Made by a program: the position numbers and the translations under genes. From Diorhabda sublineata (taxonomy: Eukaryota > Arthropoda > Insecta > Coleoptera > Chrysomelidae): a stretch of DNA of 64,000 nt. The first letter of the stretch is position 1. Each line of letters starts with the position of its first letter. Positions 13,310 to 26,200 of this stretch are shown here, in pieces. Below the pieces are notes generated by a model. It had not been told where the DNA came from and did no database searches. It saw only the letters and a program-made list of their open reading frames with translations. The stretch spans positions 7,331,653 to 7,395,652 of the forward strand of contig NC_079478.1 of the NCBI RefSeq assembly GCF_026230105.1, given 5' to 3'.

Positions 13310-13445
13310 GTTTTCATACAACAAAACAATAAACCCCATTCTGCGAAAGTTGCGCCGAATAAGATTGAAGAACTTGGTGCTATTGAGGTCCTACCATATC
13401 CATCATTTAGTCCAGAGCTGGTGCTCACATAAATTACTATTTCAG
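13310..13445 (+). pseudogene. mariner transposase fragment
   Basis: The + strand reads NKPHSAKVAPNKIEEL followed by EVLPYPSFSPEL, matching the DNAxPHSA...VLPHPxYSPDLAPSD catalytic region of cecropia/SETMAR-type mariners. The third catalytic Asp is changed to Glu and the DNA motif is damaged. Only about 130 bp is recognisable. Confidence 0.55.
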
Positions 13446-14257
13446 ATCCATGGCAAAGTACTTGTGTGTCAAAAATTTGAGTTGAAAATACAGTGCGTGC
13501 ATCTCAAACCAGGGTTTAAACCCCTGTTGGGTGTAAATCATAGAATACGACGGGCTACACTTCAAATATTAAAGTTTTCTTTTTGTATCATTATTTAATA
13601 AGCAAAGTGATCATCATTTACGAGACACCCTCTATAGTTCTAAATTATAGAAAAACAAACTGAATTCGTAATTTTGTCACAGCAAGACAGTTTTGTATCA
13701 GGTAAACAAAAAATCCTGAATGTAGTATGTGGGTAAAGGCGAGAGACCTTTCTCCGAAGTTGGTTTTCAGTCAGTTTTAAATCCCTCATCAAAAATTATT
13801 TCATAATTCTTGAATATTCAAATATAGCGAAAACTTTTATTTATCTGATTCTTTTTCGCAAAAATATCGACAGTATATTTTGTTGCCAAAACGTCAAAAT
13901 CTACGAATTTTTTCCAAAAACTATTTCAGATATAACATCGTCTATTGTTTATATATGACTTGATTGTATTTACATAAAATTACTATTTTGAAAGGTTCCT
14001 GCGGCAAAGATTGACTCACGATTGTTCGTCTACGTTTTTAGTTTCTGCAAGGAAACGCCAAAACTCATTCTATTAGTTCTGTAGCAACTGGATTACTTCG
14101 TAAAATTAGTCATTGACATAATATGCCAATACAGTATTAAAATATTTTCAAAATATCCATATTTCAACCTTAAAAAGTTCACAATCATGTCTAAACTGAT
14201 GATATCACCACGTTAGCATGTTATTTAAATAATCGGTGTTTGAATCGATTCCAGGAC

Positions 14258-14827
14258 CTTTGTAAAAAGTAAATCGTTTGCAAAATATTGAATTTGTTCC
14301 ATAATTCAGCGGCGCTTTGTATATACTATTCATCAATTTTATAATCCTCTTATATACACACAAAATTACTTTGATTTCATTTGATATACCTATTAACACT
14401 CGATTTTATTGAATATGATTATTAAACCAAAGATTAATTGCCTTAACTCTTCTTTTGACTATCCAGACACTCATCGCGTTTCTCGGAGCTCTTTTTGGAC
14501 TTAAGCACCAGTCCCGATTTATCAGCGATGTACTGACAATTACTAGGTCATCTTTTTCGGATGTGTACATTTTTCTTTCGCGTCTTCGATCAAAATTATT
14601 AGTCTCTTGATAACGACGGTAAACTCTAGAACCAGCAGATTGACTCATGTTGACTTTTGTATAAAGTAAATCGTTTGCAAAATATTGAAATTGTTCCATA
14701 AATCCGCCGCGCTTTGTATAAACTATTCATCAATTTAATAATCCTCTTATATACACACAAAATTACTTTGATCTCATTTAATATACCTATTAACACTCGA
14801 GATGATTGAATACGATTATTAAACCAA
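14258..14827. repeat. direct duplication flanking a Tc1 relic
   Basis: About 173 bp at 14258-14431 recur in the same orientation at 14655-14827, offset about 397 bp, with a few mismatches and small indels. Both start near TTTGTAWAAAGTAAATCG and end near GATTATTAAACCAAA. The Tc1-like fragment sits between the copies, which suggests a tandem duplication of a unit that included the transposon piece. Confidence 0.8.
14440..14655 (-). pseudogene. Tc1-like transposase N-terminal relic
   Basis: On the - strand it starts MSQSAGSRVYRRYQET, then NNFDRRRERK and later PRNAMSVWIVKRRVKA. These are the first and second helix-turn-helix blocks of a Tc1-like transposase (normally SQSxVSRVWxRYxETG and SxxTVRRRLxxA). 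About 40 residues between the blocks are lost and no catalytic domain follows. Same family as the relic at 11190-11840. Confidence 0.7.
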
Positions 14828-15379
14828 ATATAAAGAGAAAATGTAACTGTACATATTTGTAAAATATCTGATCATATCATTGTTGATATTTTTTGTATAT
14901 TTTATTGTAGTTGAATATTCACAATTAGCAATATATTTCTTGGTTGTGGTTATTCCTTATGACATTTTTTATTTAAACAAAATAAAAACTAAATGTTGCA
15001 TGTAGATATTCATTCAGGCAGACTCGTACTTTCACAGTAAATTAAGCTTAAATTGATGTCATTCCCCAATTAAAACTCTGATTTATTCACATAAACACAT
15101 TTAAACGTAGAATATAGAAATTCGGCAACGTCTAATTTTATAGGCTAAATATTTGATAACAACAATAGTTTTACTTTTATAACCCGAACATTTTAATAGT
15201 ACGGAAAGTATTATGATCGAAATTGATACAGAAATTGATTCAAAGATCTTTCAATTCACACCTTTTTATTGATTAAAAAAATCAAGTTATATGAGAAAAA
15301 TGTTCTCTGGGGAAATTTACGTTCTATTTACCCCCCAAACTAGAACGCTTCTTCACTATTCCCCACCCAAAGAAATTAC

Positions 15380-16030
15380 AAGGCTATGGACCTAAATGGT
15401 CTGCATATAAGCCTCCACTTCTTTGGGTCCCTTGGTTTAGCTCTGGATATTTTTCTCTCTAAGGTCTTCGTCCACTATCCCTCCACCGTTTTTTTGGTCC
15501 TACTCTTTACCTATTATCTTCCATATAACTCCTTTCAAGAGTCTGTTTTCGTCCATTGTAATCTTCTTGTCTTTATAAACGCGCTTATTCATGACTCATT
15601 GAAAAGTGTGTAGATTTCATGGTTTGATCTTATCTCCCGTCCTAAATTTGTCTGCTTTCCTCCAAAATATCTTCTTAGTATTTTAGAAATTTCTAATTTC
15701 TATTTAGTTTTATTCGTTATTAGCCAGGTTTCACAGGCGTATGTCAAAGTGGGTATCAAAATTGTCTTATAAATTCGTAGATCAGGATATGTCTTTAGAT
15801 GTTAATATTCTCCTAAGGCTGCACACCTGTTACTTTTGGCAATTCTTAGTTCGATTTCCTTTTCTTCTCCTTGCATTTATTATTTAGTACTATACCCAAA
15901 TACTTGAAAGTTTCTATTTCCTCCAATTGTATTAATATTTGAAATTGTTTTATTTTCTTGTTTCCACATTTCCATTAACTTTGTTTTGTTATTACTGAAG
16001 TGTAGACCTCTTCAGCTGCTATTATTAGTT
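15380..16030 (-). pseudogene. non-LTR retrotransposon C-terminal relic
   Basis: The - strand reads EEIETFKYLGIVLNN, then a DLRIYKTILIPTLTYACETW block and near 15450-15560 a decayed RRGRPxxRWxDD-like tail. FKYLG and LYxxxLxPxLxYxxExW are post-active-site RT motifs of insect non-LTR elements. The active site is absent and several stops are present. Confidence 0.7.
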
Positions 16031-17496
16031 GTTGTGTGGTTTCTTCTGTTTCTGTTTCTTGCTACTATATTTTCTATAATTATCTCTTCACTTATTTCAT
16101 TTATATTCTTTATTGAGTTATGAAATCAATTGGAGTTTGTATTTGCAATACAAATATGTACGAGGCTTTTTCTTCAATTTTAATTAAGTAAACAACAATC
16201 AAAACATTTTTCAATATTGAATGTGCAGCGCAGAACGCTTGTGAATAATAATTTTTTCTGCAAAATATTGCCATTCCCTAAAGCAGAATCCAAGTCCATA
16301 TTTCTAAAAAATATTTGTTCGATTTTTTCCCTTTTTATTTTTAATTTTAATTCTGTATCGTTCCTTCTGACCGTACATTTTATAGTACAACAAGATTAAA
16401 TCAACCTCAAACCACAAACATGAACATGAAAAACAAAAATCACTTATCTATAATCATCACTATCGCCAAATAGAAGTTACTAACAAATAAAGAGCACTTG
16501 AACATCCTTAAAGATGAAGTATCTTAAACAACCAAGAAAACGAAATAAACTCCAGGCTGCAAATATAATATCCTTTTATTTTGCTCACTTTAGCTCCATC
16601 CTTCTTATTTCATCTCTCTTGCACTGCGTCAATATCGATTGGGCTTGTCCATAACCTTTAGTAAATCGATGAATCTACCTGATGAATATCTGGTGTGACG
16701 CACATCAGTTTGTTTTTAAGTATCTGTAATATTTTACTCTTCCTAATAGACTTAAGAAACAGGGTTTTATCTCATAAAAATCTATTGTAAAATAATATTA
16801 CTGATATCATTTAAGAAACAAACATATCTGTAAAAACCTATTTGTCGAAAAAATCTATTGTAAATAGACTGAATGTTTCAAACTAATATTTTTTCTTGTA
16901 TAAAAATGAATGTTTTATACCCATAATAGGTGTGTATACTTCTTTGAATGTAAATAAGAATAAATATAAAAATTATCATGATCTCATACTGTGTTTTTTT
17001 ATACAAGGCGTACTTCGAATTCGGAAAATTCTGACAATCATTATATAATACAGTGACTGAGGTTTTCACCTCTAATTTCGTTCAATCTGAATCGATTTTT
17101 ATGAAAATTGGTGAGTATTTAGAAGATACTTCAAGAAACACAAGTACCGCCACCTTTAGCTTTTACTCTGGCGATGGATGCCCCCTCTTCTCGGGAGTGG
17201 CATTTATTTTATTAAAAATAATCCCAATTACCCCAGGAACCGATAGAGGGACCAATTGTAAGCAAAAGTATTTATATAAAGTAATTAGTATAAATCAATA
17301 CATATTGAAGATAAATAAACAAAAACATTGTTATAACCAAAACTGAAGCTGATAAGAAAATTGATAAATTCCTTCCTTTAACTATTTTAAATTCATATAC
17401 GATAATAGAATTCCTCATCAAATTCTGCGCAATTTTCATTTAGTTTAGTTCACAGAACATACTCTAAGAATGGGTGTGTTCTGTGGACATGCAAAC
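16031..17496. other. AT-rich stretch, no gene seen
   Basis: Nothing coding was recognised. A segment at about 17050-17260 is relatively GC-rich and carries an open frame of 97 codons on the + strand (17053-17346), but it has no motif I know and may be a dispersed repeat. Confidence 0.3.
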
Positions 17497-19302
17497 TTGG
17501 TTTTTAATAAACTATTGAGGGATTTGTAATCAACGATCTCAAAAACCCCCGCGAACCAAATTTTAGTAGAAAATAGTGATATTTCAACACTGAAGGCCGC
17601 TATTTTTGAGCCGACATTTAGTTTTTACAAAACTGTCGAGGGATTAGTAACTAACCTCGTAATTCCCAGCATACCAAATTTCAGTAGAAAATAGTGATTT
17701 TTTAACATTGTTGGCCGCCATTTTGTTTTTTAATAAACTATCGAGAGATTTGTAATCAACGATCTCAAAAATCCCCGCGAACCAAATTTCACTAGAAAGT
17801 AGTGATTTTTCAACACTACAGGCCGCCATTTTGAGTCCGCCATTTTGTTTTTCGCAAAACTGTTGAAATATTCGTAATTAGCGACCTTAAAATCCCGCAT
17901 ACCAAATTTCAGTTTGAAATATATGATTTTTTAACATTGTTATCCGCCATTTTGTTTTTTGAAAAACTTTTGAGGGATTCGTAATCAGCGATCTTGAAAA
18001 CCCCCGCGAACCAAATTTTAGTAGAAAATAGTGATATTTCAACACTGAAGGCCGCTATTTTTGAGCCGACATTTAGTTTTTACAAAACTGTCGAGGGATT
18101 AGTAACTAACCTCGTAATTCCCAGCATACCAAATTTCAGTAGAAAATAGTGATTTTTTAACATTGTTGGCCGCCATTTTGTTTTTTAATAAACTATCGAG
18201 AGATTTGTAATCAACGATCTCAAAAATCCCCGCGAACCAAATTTCACTAGAAAGTAGTGATTTTTCAACACTACAGGCCGCCATTTTGAGTCCGCCATTT
18301 TGTTTTTCGCAAAACTGTTGAAATATTCGTAATTAGCGACCTTAAAATCCCGCATACCAAATTTCAGTTTGAAATATATGATTTTTTAACATTGTTATCC
18401 GCCATTTTGTTTTTTGAAAAACTTTTGAGGGATTCGTAATCAGCGATCTTGAAAACCCCCACGTACCAAATTTTAGTAGAAAATAGTGATATTTCAACAC
18501 TGAAGGCCGCTATTTTTGAGCCGACATTTAGTTTTTACAAAACTGTCGAGGGATTAGTAACTAACCTCGTAATTCCCAGCATACCAAATTTCAGTAGAAA
18601 ATAGTGATTTTTTAACATTGTTGGCCGCCATTTTGTTTTTTAATAAACTATCGAGAGATTTGTAATCAACGATCTCAAAAATCCCCGCGAACCAAATTTC
18701 AGTAGAAAGTAGTGATTTTTCAACACTACAGGCCGCCATTTTGAGTCCGCCATTTTGTTTTTCGCAAAACTGTTGAAATATTCGTAATTAGCGACCTTAA
18801 AATCCCGCATACCAAATTTCAGTTTGAAATATATGATTTTTTAACATTGTTATCCGCCATTTTGTTTTTTGAAAAACTTTTGAGGGATTCGTAATCAGCG
18901 ATCTTGAAAACCCCCACGTACCAAATTTTAGTAGAAAAAAATTATATTTTAACACTGAAGGCCGCTATTTTTGAACCGCCATTTAGTTTTTACAAAACTG
19001 TCGAAGGATTAGTAATTAGCGACCTCGTAATTCCCAGCATACCAAATTTCAGTAGAAAATAGTGATTTTTTAACATTGTTGGCCGCCATTTTGTTGTTTA
19101 ATAAACTATTGAGAGATTCATAACCAACGATCTAGAAAACCTCCACGTACCAAGTTTCAGTAGAAAATAGTGATATTGCAACACTGCAGGTCGCCATTTT
19201 GGGGCTACCATTTTGTTTTTCACAAAACTGTCGAGGGATTAGTAATTAGCGATCTCAAAAATAGTGGCATATCAAATTTCAGTAGAAAGCCAGTTAATGC
19301 AG
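17497..19302. repeat. higher-order tandem satellite, 455-bp period
   Basis: Three nearly identical 455-bp units repeat exactly in register, seen for example at 17644, 18099 and 18554, with a diverged partial unit after 18960. Each unit is made of four related subunits of alternating length, about 121 and 107 bp. Each subunit contains ACCAAATTTCAGTAGAAA, ATAGTGATTTTT-AACA, GGCCGCCATTTTG and AAACTGTCGAGGGATTAG-type segments. The long subunits carry a doubled CCGCCATTTT. Copies one and two differ at few sites; copy three differs for example by ACGTACC for GCGAACC. Small antisense open frames of 61 codons recur with the repeat and are not genes. Confidence 0.95.
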
Positions 19303-19455
19303 TAGTTTAATGCATCTGAATGTTCTCGTTTTTAGGTCTCTTCTGTTTTAAAATTACACATTTTTAATACAGTAGCGCCACGATTGGTAAATCATAGAAC
19401 TAAATTTGTGTTCATGAAATTCTTATTGGGTGTGTTTTATGGTTTAGTCCATCTC

Positions 19456-20065
19456 TCAAAATAAGTGGTGGGAGAGAGTGGGAACCTTGTTATTAAAAAA
19501 TGCATGTAAGTCCGGCGACATCGACCTGGAGGACGGGACAGAAATAAAACACTGCAACAAATACTTAGGAATAAAAGAAAACATGATGGAACATAAAGCA
19601 GGCAGAGAAGTAATATCTATGATGAATGGAATATTATGCGACAACACAATACCAAAAGCCAACTAACCTCGAATATATAACACGATACTTAAAAGCATTA
19701 TAACATTTGGCAGCGAAGTGCATCATATCAAACCGTAGACGGTAAAAATGCTCAGACTTCTGGATAAGAACAGCGGGCAAATCCAGAAGGAAACAGCATA
19801 AGAAATAACAGAATAAGGGAAATAATGCGCGTTAGATATACATTAATCGATGACATTACAACCAAACAACTAATATGATATGTCTGTACAAATATTGTCA
19901 GAGAACAGGTCCTAAAGTGAGCATAAGAGAAAAAGAGAAGAGGAAGACTACGAAGAAGCTGGAAAGAGATAAGGAAATGCAGAAGAGAGAACAGAAAACC
20001 TATGACAGAATAGAGACAGACGGCGATTAGAGATCAGAAGACGTCCATTTGTAGGTATCTGCAGC
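19456..20065 (+). pseudogene. non-LTR retrotransposon C-terminal relic next to satellite
   Basis: The + strand reads LEDGTEIKHCNKYLGIKE, then REVISMMNGILCDNTI (normally ALNGILWSKNI), then KTVKMLRLLDKN and a basic tail GRLRRSWKEI (normally RGRPRRSWxEGI). This is the post-active-site RT part of an insect non-LTR element. Frameshifts break it and the 5' part is replaced by the satellite array, which ends about 150 bp upstream. Confidence 0.7.
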
Positions 20066-20094
20066 TTTTTAAACAAATGTAGATAAATTTTATT

Positions 20095-20190
20095 CTTTTA
20101 AATAACTTTTTATTTCTACCACTACACCAACACTCACAATTAAATTGTCTGATGCGCGTTTCGACAATCAAATTATTATCTTCAGAGACC
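20095..20190. repeat. dispersed repeat unit, copy A
   Basis: Contains TTTCTACCACTACACCAACA followed by CTCACAATTAAATTGTC and GATGCGCGTTTCGACAAT. A related segment (TTACCACTAAACCAACATTC, then ACAATTACACTGTC) lies at 43231-43275. Its position at the end of a non-LTR relic suggests it may be a retrotransposon 3' tail. Confidence 0.5.
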
Positions 20191-20266
20191 GAAGGTGAAT
20201 TCTAGGAGAAGATAAAAAAACACAATAAACATGTTAATAAATTGATAAAAATCCTTATTTATATTA

Positions 20267-23200
20267 TTATACACCTTTTTTAACTTTTACTGTAGTATCT
20301 TCTTCAGTTAATATCCTTTTGAATAGAACCACTTTTTCCGGTTTTAAAGGTTTCTCACGAGAATTTTCAATGTTCCAAGAAAATGTTTTCACATTTTCAA
20401 AGTATCTATTGTCTTCAGGAACGTTCAATTTTTCTAATACAACATTCGCAAGATTCGGTACAATTGGTTGCAGTAGGATACATGATACTCTCAATGTTTC
20501 CAAAGTAAGATGAAGAGCTACGTCTAATTTCCCATGATTTTCGGGATTTTTTTTCAATTCCCAAGGTTTTAACGTTTCGAAGAAAAGATTTGCCACATGA
20601 AGAGTAGCTATAACTGAATCTATAGCTTTATAGAAATTTAGTTGTATATAATGACCACGACACGTATCTAAAAAGAAAAAAAAATATGTTATACCTGTAG
20701 AAAAATATATTTCCTCGATTTATTAGTTTCATAGTATTGTGGGTTTTTTTTCTTAGTTATCGTTTTTTTCTCCTCAATTCTTTTCAGTGCTCGGGGCATC
20801 ATTTATGGCAGCCAGCAACATCTTGACGATTCCAATTTTAAGAGGGGTCACATAAGAATTAGACCGAAAAGCGCGCGAGAGTCAGTTGCTCAGAAGACGT
20901 GAGCACTGGTGATTTATGATATTCTGTAAAGACGTAAAGACGACGGATCGCTTAAATCCAAAACTTGTGTAGATAAACCATTATTTTATTTGGTTACTTT
21001 CATATCTCCATGATTTTTTTTTTCTAGCTTCCATTGTTAACGTTTATTTTTGCGTGTGTTATAAACTAACCCGTTTTATTCCAAAAATACCCTAGACAAC
21101 ACGACTTAAATCAAGATCCTACATATCATGAAAGGACATTTTATTATTCCTATTTCCTCATCAATTTTTCGATGAAAACTTCCAACATTTAATCAGTTTA
21201 GCACGGAGACCAATAAAATTAATGAAAAATTGACAAATAAGATTAACTTTTACAGGTTAAGATTTTTTGTAGGTAGAGCACCAAAAATTTTCTACCACAA
21301 GCCGCCTCTGATCTCAGTGAAAATTTTAACGAACCATTTTCAGCTCAGAGTAACATCTTCGAGTAATTTTCCATTATCATGAATGATGATTTGATAAAAT
21401 CGCATTGTTTGGTTTGTTTTCCTTCTGAGGAAATTTTGATCTATTTGAATAACAGCTCAACAAAACAATTCATAGGTTTAGTTAGAAAAAACTATGATTT
21501 CTTTGGAAAGAATATATAGGCAACGCTGTAAAGTGAAACCGAACCGCAAAATACCACAAATTAACAAAAAACTGGTTTTGAACTCGTATGAACCATATGC
21601 GTGGGGAATACTAAAGACGTCTCTGGTTTCATTTTTTTCATATATGTAATGCTTCTATACGAACAGTTTATATAAGTGGAAATTGGACTAAGGAAGATAG
21701 AATGATAATGCTTTCTCTATCCTCCGAGGTTCCAGCTCAGTTCTGCGCATTCTCAAACATGCGCAGTTTAGAGAAAGCGTCTCGATCGAGAGAGAAAATG
21801 AATATTGTCGGCACCGTAACGTAGCGACGTTTTTTCCCACACCGAATGTCCATATAGGAGTATTACATATATGACTTTTTCAAAATAAAATATTGATCGA
21901 ATATCTATGATTTCAATGAATAAACATCAATTACTCAAATGTATTTCGTTCCAAATTAAAAATGTCACCTACAGGCTATATCTTGAATGATTCAAATGCA
22001 AAACTCCCAATACCAAAACTTTTTATTTTCCATTAGATACTGGAAAATTTAATTTGAGGAAGTTTTTTGGGAGGAAACTTAGAAACTTAATTATGATATT
22101 ACAGGAAGAAGAATGCTCATATTCGATTAAAAGTACAAATTCAATTTTCACAGTGAAGGGTCCAAGGGAGACTTGGCAGTAAAAAGGACTAAAGGAAAAT
22201 TAACTTTTTTAATCAGCAAAGTATTTCGCAGATCATCAGCAATTTTAGTTGAAACCGATTCGACCGAAATTATTTTTTCGTAAGGACACAAAATAACATT
22301 TATAATCACAACTCAATATCAATCTTTTTTCCCCGTTTTTAGTAATACATTATACAAAGTGTCCCGTATAAGAACAGTACAGAGGAGCCCAAAATATGAA
22401 AATTGGAGGTAATTTACCTCTATCTCCGAGGAGTTATAGAGCCTCAAAGTTGGACCAAAAATTTCGAAAAAGTAAATTTCTTTACAATTCTTTAATTTAT
22501 AACTACAAAATACCAAATTTGGTACACTATATGAGACTGTTAATGGCTTTAAAAAATGTTAAGTACAACGCGATCGATTTATTCTGGGGAGTTGATTTAT
22601 CAAAAAATGAATACCAAAGTTGCAGTCGTAAAGATTTTTCTTATAGTAGACTATTGAAGTTCAGAGTTTTCAGAGTTTTTCTCATCAGTTTCAGCACTTC
22701 TGTCACTAAGCAACAGATTTTGCTGCGGCCTAGCGGATATTAACAAAACTAAGACTGAAAATTTCTCTGAAATTTTACACAGTTGATGCATATCATAAAA
22801 ATGACTTAATGGCTTTGTCTACTAATATTTAGCCCCTCAATTTGGGAAAAAACAAAAAAATTATAGACGACGATTTTGAATTTTGTTTTAGAGATTTGAA
22901 TGTCGATTCCAAACAACTTATCTCAATAATTTTTTATCGTATTTATTAGATAAAAGGCACCAACTAAAACTAAATTTATGTTGGAATTTAATCTTTAACC
23001 AAACAGGGCTGGACTCGTTTCCCTTTGTTTCAAGATGATCATTTTCCTGGTGTAAAATATCTCTCCGTATCATCATTTTTTATGCATATATTTGTGTGGG
23101 TAATATATAAAAGTAACGGACCATTTACAAAAATAAATATTGTCGATATAATAGAAGAAAATGTAGAGAAAGCCCTTAAACGATGATAATAAATTACAGA

Positions 23201-26200
23201 AAGTCCGGAGATACGATCCAAATAGTGACAGCTATTAAGGAGTGCCCCTAAGGCGTAGACTTATCATCCTATAGCAGGGTCACTTTAGTCGAAATCAAGT
23301 TGAAGGAAATAGATAATTCAACATATACACCAAGAAATTGATAAATATACATCTTCCACTATTTAACACAACTAGACTCTTCGTATTTGGAACATAAAGT
23401 TGATAACAGGCCCGAACTACTGATAGAGGTAGAAAGAACATCGGTATACCGCTATATTTCTCTTTCTAATTCATTATGATTGTATCACTATAACGTCGAA
23501 GTTTTGGTTACGAACTCGTCCACTGACATAGACCGTGATGCAGGTCCTGTTGTATTATGTTAATAGAATCCAAAGTTTGACGGATGCGCCAGCTACAATT
23601 CCTGGAAGGATTCAAAGATACGGCTACAATTTCTTTATATTGTTTTTATAACCCGTTTACAATATTTTTTGTTTGGTTTTATGTTCAATTTCTAAGAAGG
23701 TGTTTTTAATTATTATGATAATTGATAATAATAATTAGATAAAAATTATGGAAATTGAATGTAATCTATATAAACAAGTCTCTAAAACCCGTAGTAGTTG
23801 ATAAATTATTTGTTGTCATCAGAGCTGAGTATTACTCGAGTGAATTGTACTCAAATGGTACTCGACTTCTTTTTATATTACAGTACTTAATACTCGTAAT
23901 TCCTACAGTTCGTAGACAAGAAATGACAAGTGACAAGCGAAGAATTAATCATTAGCTTGTCGTTTAAGCTCGTCTTATCGCCTTATTTTGTTTGGAGAGC
24001 GCAGTCATAAAGAAATATTGAGACCACTGCGAAGATCAGCATCGCAGTGGTCGACCAAATGAGGTGACAACATAAAGTGGTACTGGATGATCGTCGACTG
24101 AAAGTGCGCCAGGTGGACATTTCAAAAAGTGCGGTACATCGCATTTAACTGGAAATTTGGATATGAGAAAGCTGATCGGAGCATGGGTACTGCGTTCAAT
24201 CACAAAGGAACCAAAACAGCGTCGTGAAAATGTTTCCATCGAGAAATAACTATCTATGAAACGTGGTTCCATCACTTCACAACCGAAACAGAAGAAAATA
24301 AAAACAATGGACTGAAAAAGAAGAACCGGTTCCAAAGAAGACAAAGACCGTTCCATCTGCTGGCAAAATAGGTTTTTGGGATGCGCGTGGAATAATTTTC
24401 ATTGATTATCTTGAGAAAGGAAAAATCATCAACGGCGAGTATTATGCGAGCTTATTACAGCGTTTTAGCGATAATTCAAGCATTTGGCTAAGAAGAAAGT
24501 GTTGCAATGGTCAAAATAAATAAATTAAAGATTGAATTGCTACCTCATGCACCCTATTCGCCCAATTCAACCCTCTCGGATTATTTTCTGTACCCAGATT
24601 GAAAAAATGGCTCGGTGGTCAAAGATTTTCCGGCTTTTTTTTGATGAGCTTGACGATTCTTATTATAAAAAGGGTATCGAACTTATTGAGTTTCGCTGGG
24701 AAAAGTGTAAGGAGCTAAACGGAGATTACGTTGAAAATGTTTGTGTTTTCTTTTTTGCTCCAGATACTTCTGGGACCATCCTCGTAGGTGAGTTCCTGTG
24801 TCATCATATATTAATATGAAAATACTAAAACAAACAGGAACAGACGGGGTAAGGTTGGATAGGTAGTATGCATGTAATCGTCATTTATTTTTTCACAGAC
24901 AGACACAGCAAATGATTTTTTCCATATAAAAATGTTATCGTAATATTTCAACACATTTACACAATAAATATGAAATGAATGATCTAAAATTATCGAAAGT
25001 TACAGTGAGGAAAATAAAGAATAAAGCGGGAAAAGGTGCTGGAGAAAATAATAAAGATAACAATTGACTCTAAAAAGCATTAATAACGAAATAAAGTCAA
25101 AGTTGACGATCTTTGGAAAAAAAGTCAACTGTCTCGTACAATGGTGTAAATATATTTTTCCATTGAACCCATATTGATTAAACATTATGTCGTTGAGCGT
25201 TTAAACTGATATTTTTACTACATTAATAAAGTCAAAAACTGTTTTTCATTAACAAATTGAAATTACAAAAAAATATCTATTTATTTCTTTGAAAATTACC
25301 TGGTAACTTTTGTACACTGTCAATTAATTTTTTGGTAACATCTATTTGTTTCATTTCATCCAAAACATCCGATTTCAATTTGGGAAATATCTGTTTAGGA
25401 TTTAAAGCCGTCCCTGTGCACCTACTCAACAAGTTTCCTAACGTATCCGCTAATTCGGAATTCAAAATTCTGGTAACTTTGATATCGCTGTAATCTGAGA
25501 AAGACATTTCGAAATTAGAATTATTTAATTGATACTAATAAGATACGATTTAATAGTATTAATCAATCTATCAGTAATAACCAGCCTAAAAAAATTTGGT
25601 GACTTTTGCGTAGACCCAGAGCTGGCTACAGAAAACAGGATCGAAAAGGTGCGCGCCAGTTCAGCTTGTAAGCTGGCGAACCCATCTTGGTACATCACTT
25701 CTTAAGGTCAGCACAGGTCGGGTATGAAAATGCCAGCCGGTTTTCCCGAACGGAAAAATTGGCTGAAAAACCTCATAACGTGTGAAACCTTTTGTAACGT
25801 GGGGTTTAAACCTCAAATAAGAGCGGTGTGATTACGTAGGCCGGAAAACCTTCGTAAGAAATGATCAAAAGTGCCGGAAAAGCACCCCCTTCTACTTCAC
25901 GATCTCAGATCGCACGAAATTTATTTTTCCTGTCATTTTTGTTTCTTTCCCATTCTATTAGAATGAAACCCAATGGGGTGCTAAAACTTATCGACCCTGG
26001 TCTTAATAGGGCGTAATTAAACACCTAGTGTACCTTAGCAAATGAGAATAAAGAGAAAGTGGATAATTTGTAAAAGCAAACTCAGTTAATTAATAGAATA
26101 TCGAAGTTGTAGCAAATACCAAGGTTGTTCATACATGAGTACTGCGGACGCTGAGAACGGGATTTGGCAAGAATAGCATGTAGCTTGGCTTCCTTTCTTC

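Noticed and set aside
17644..18739. Three 61-codon antisense frames starting MAACSVEKSLLS
   Set aside because: They recur exactly with the 455-bp satellite period and arise from the repeat sequence itself, so they are not genes.
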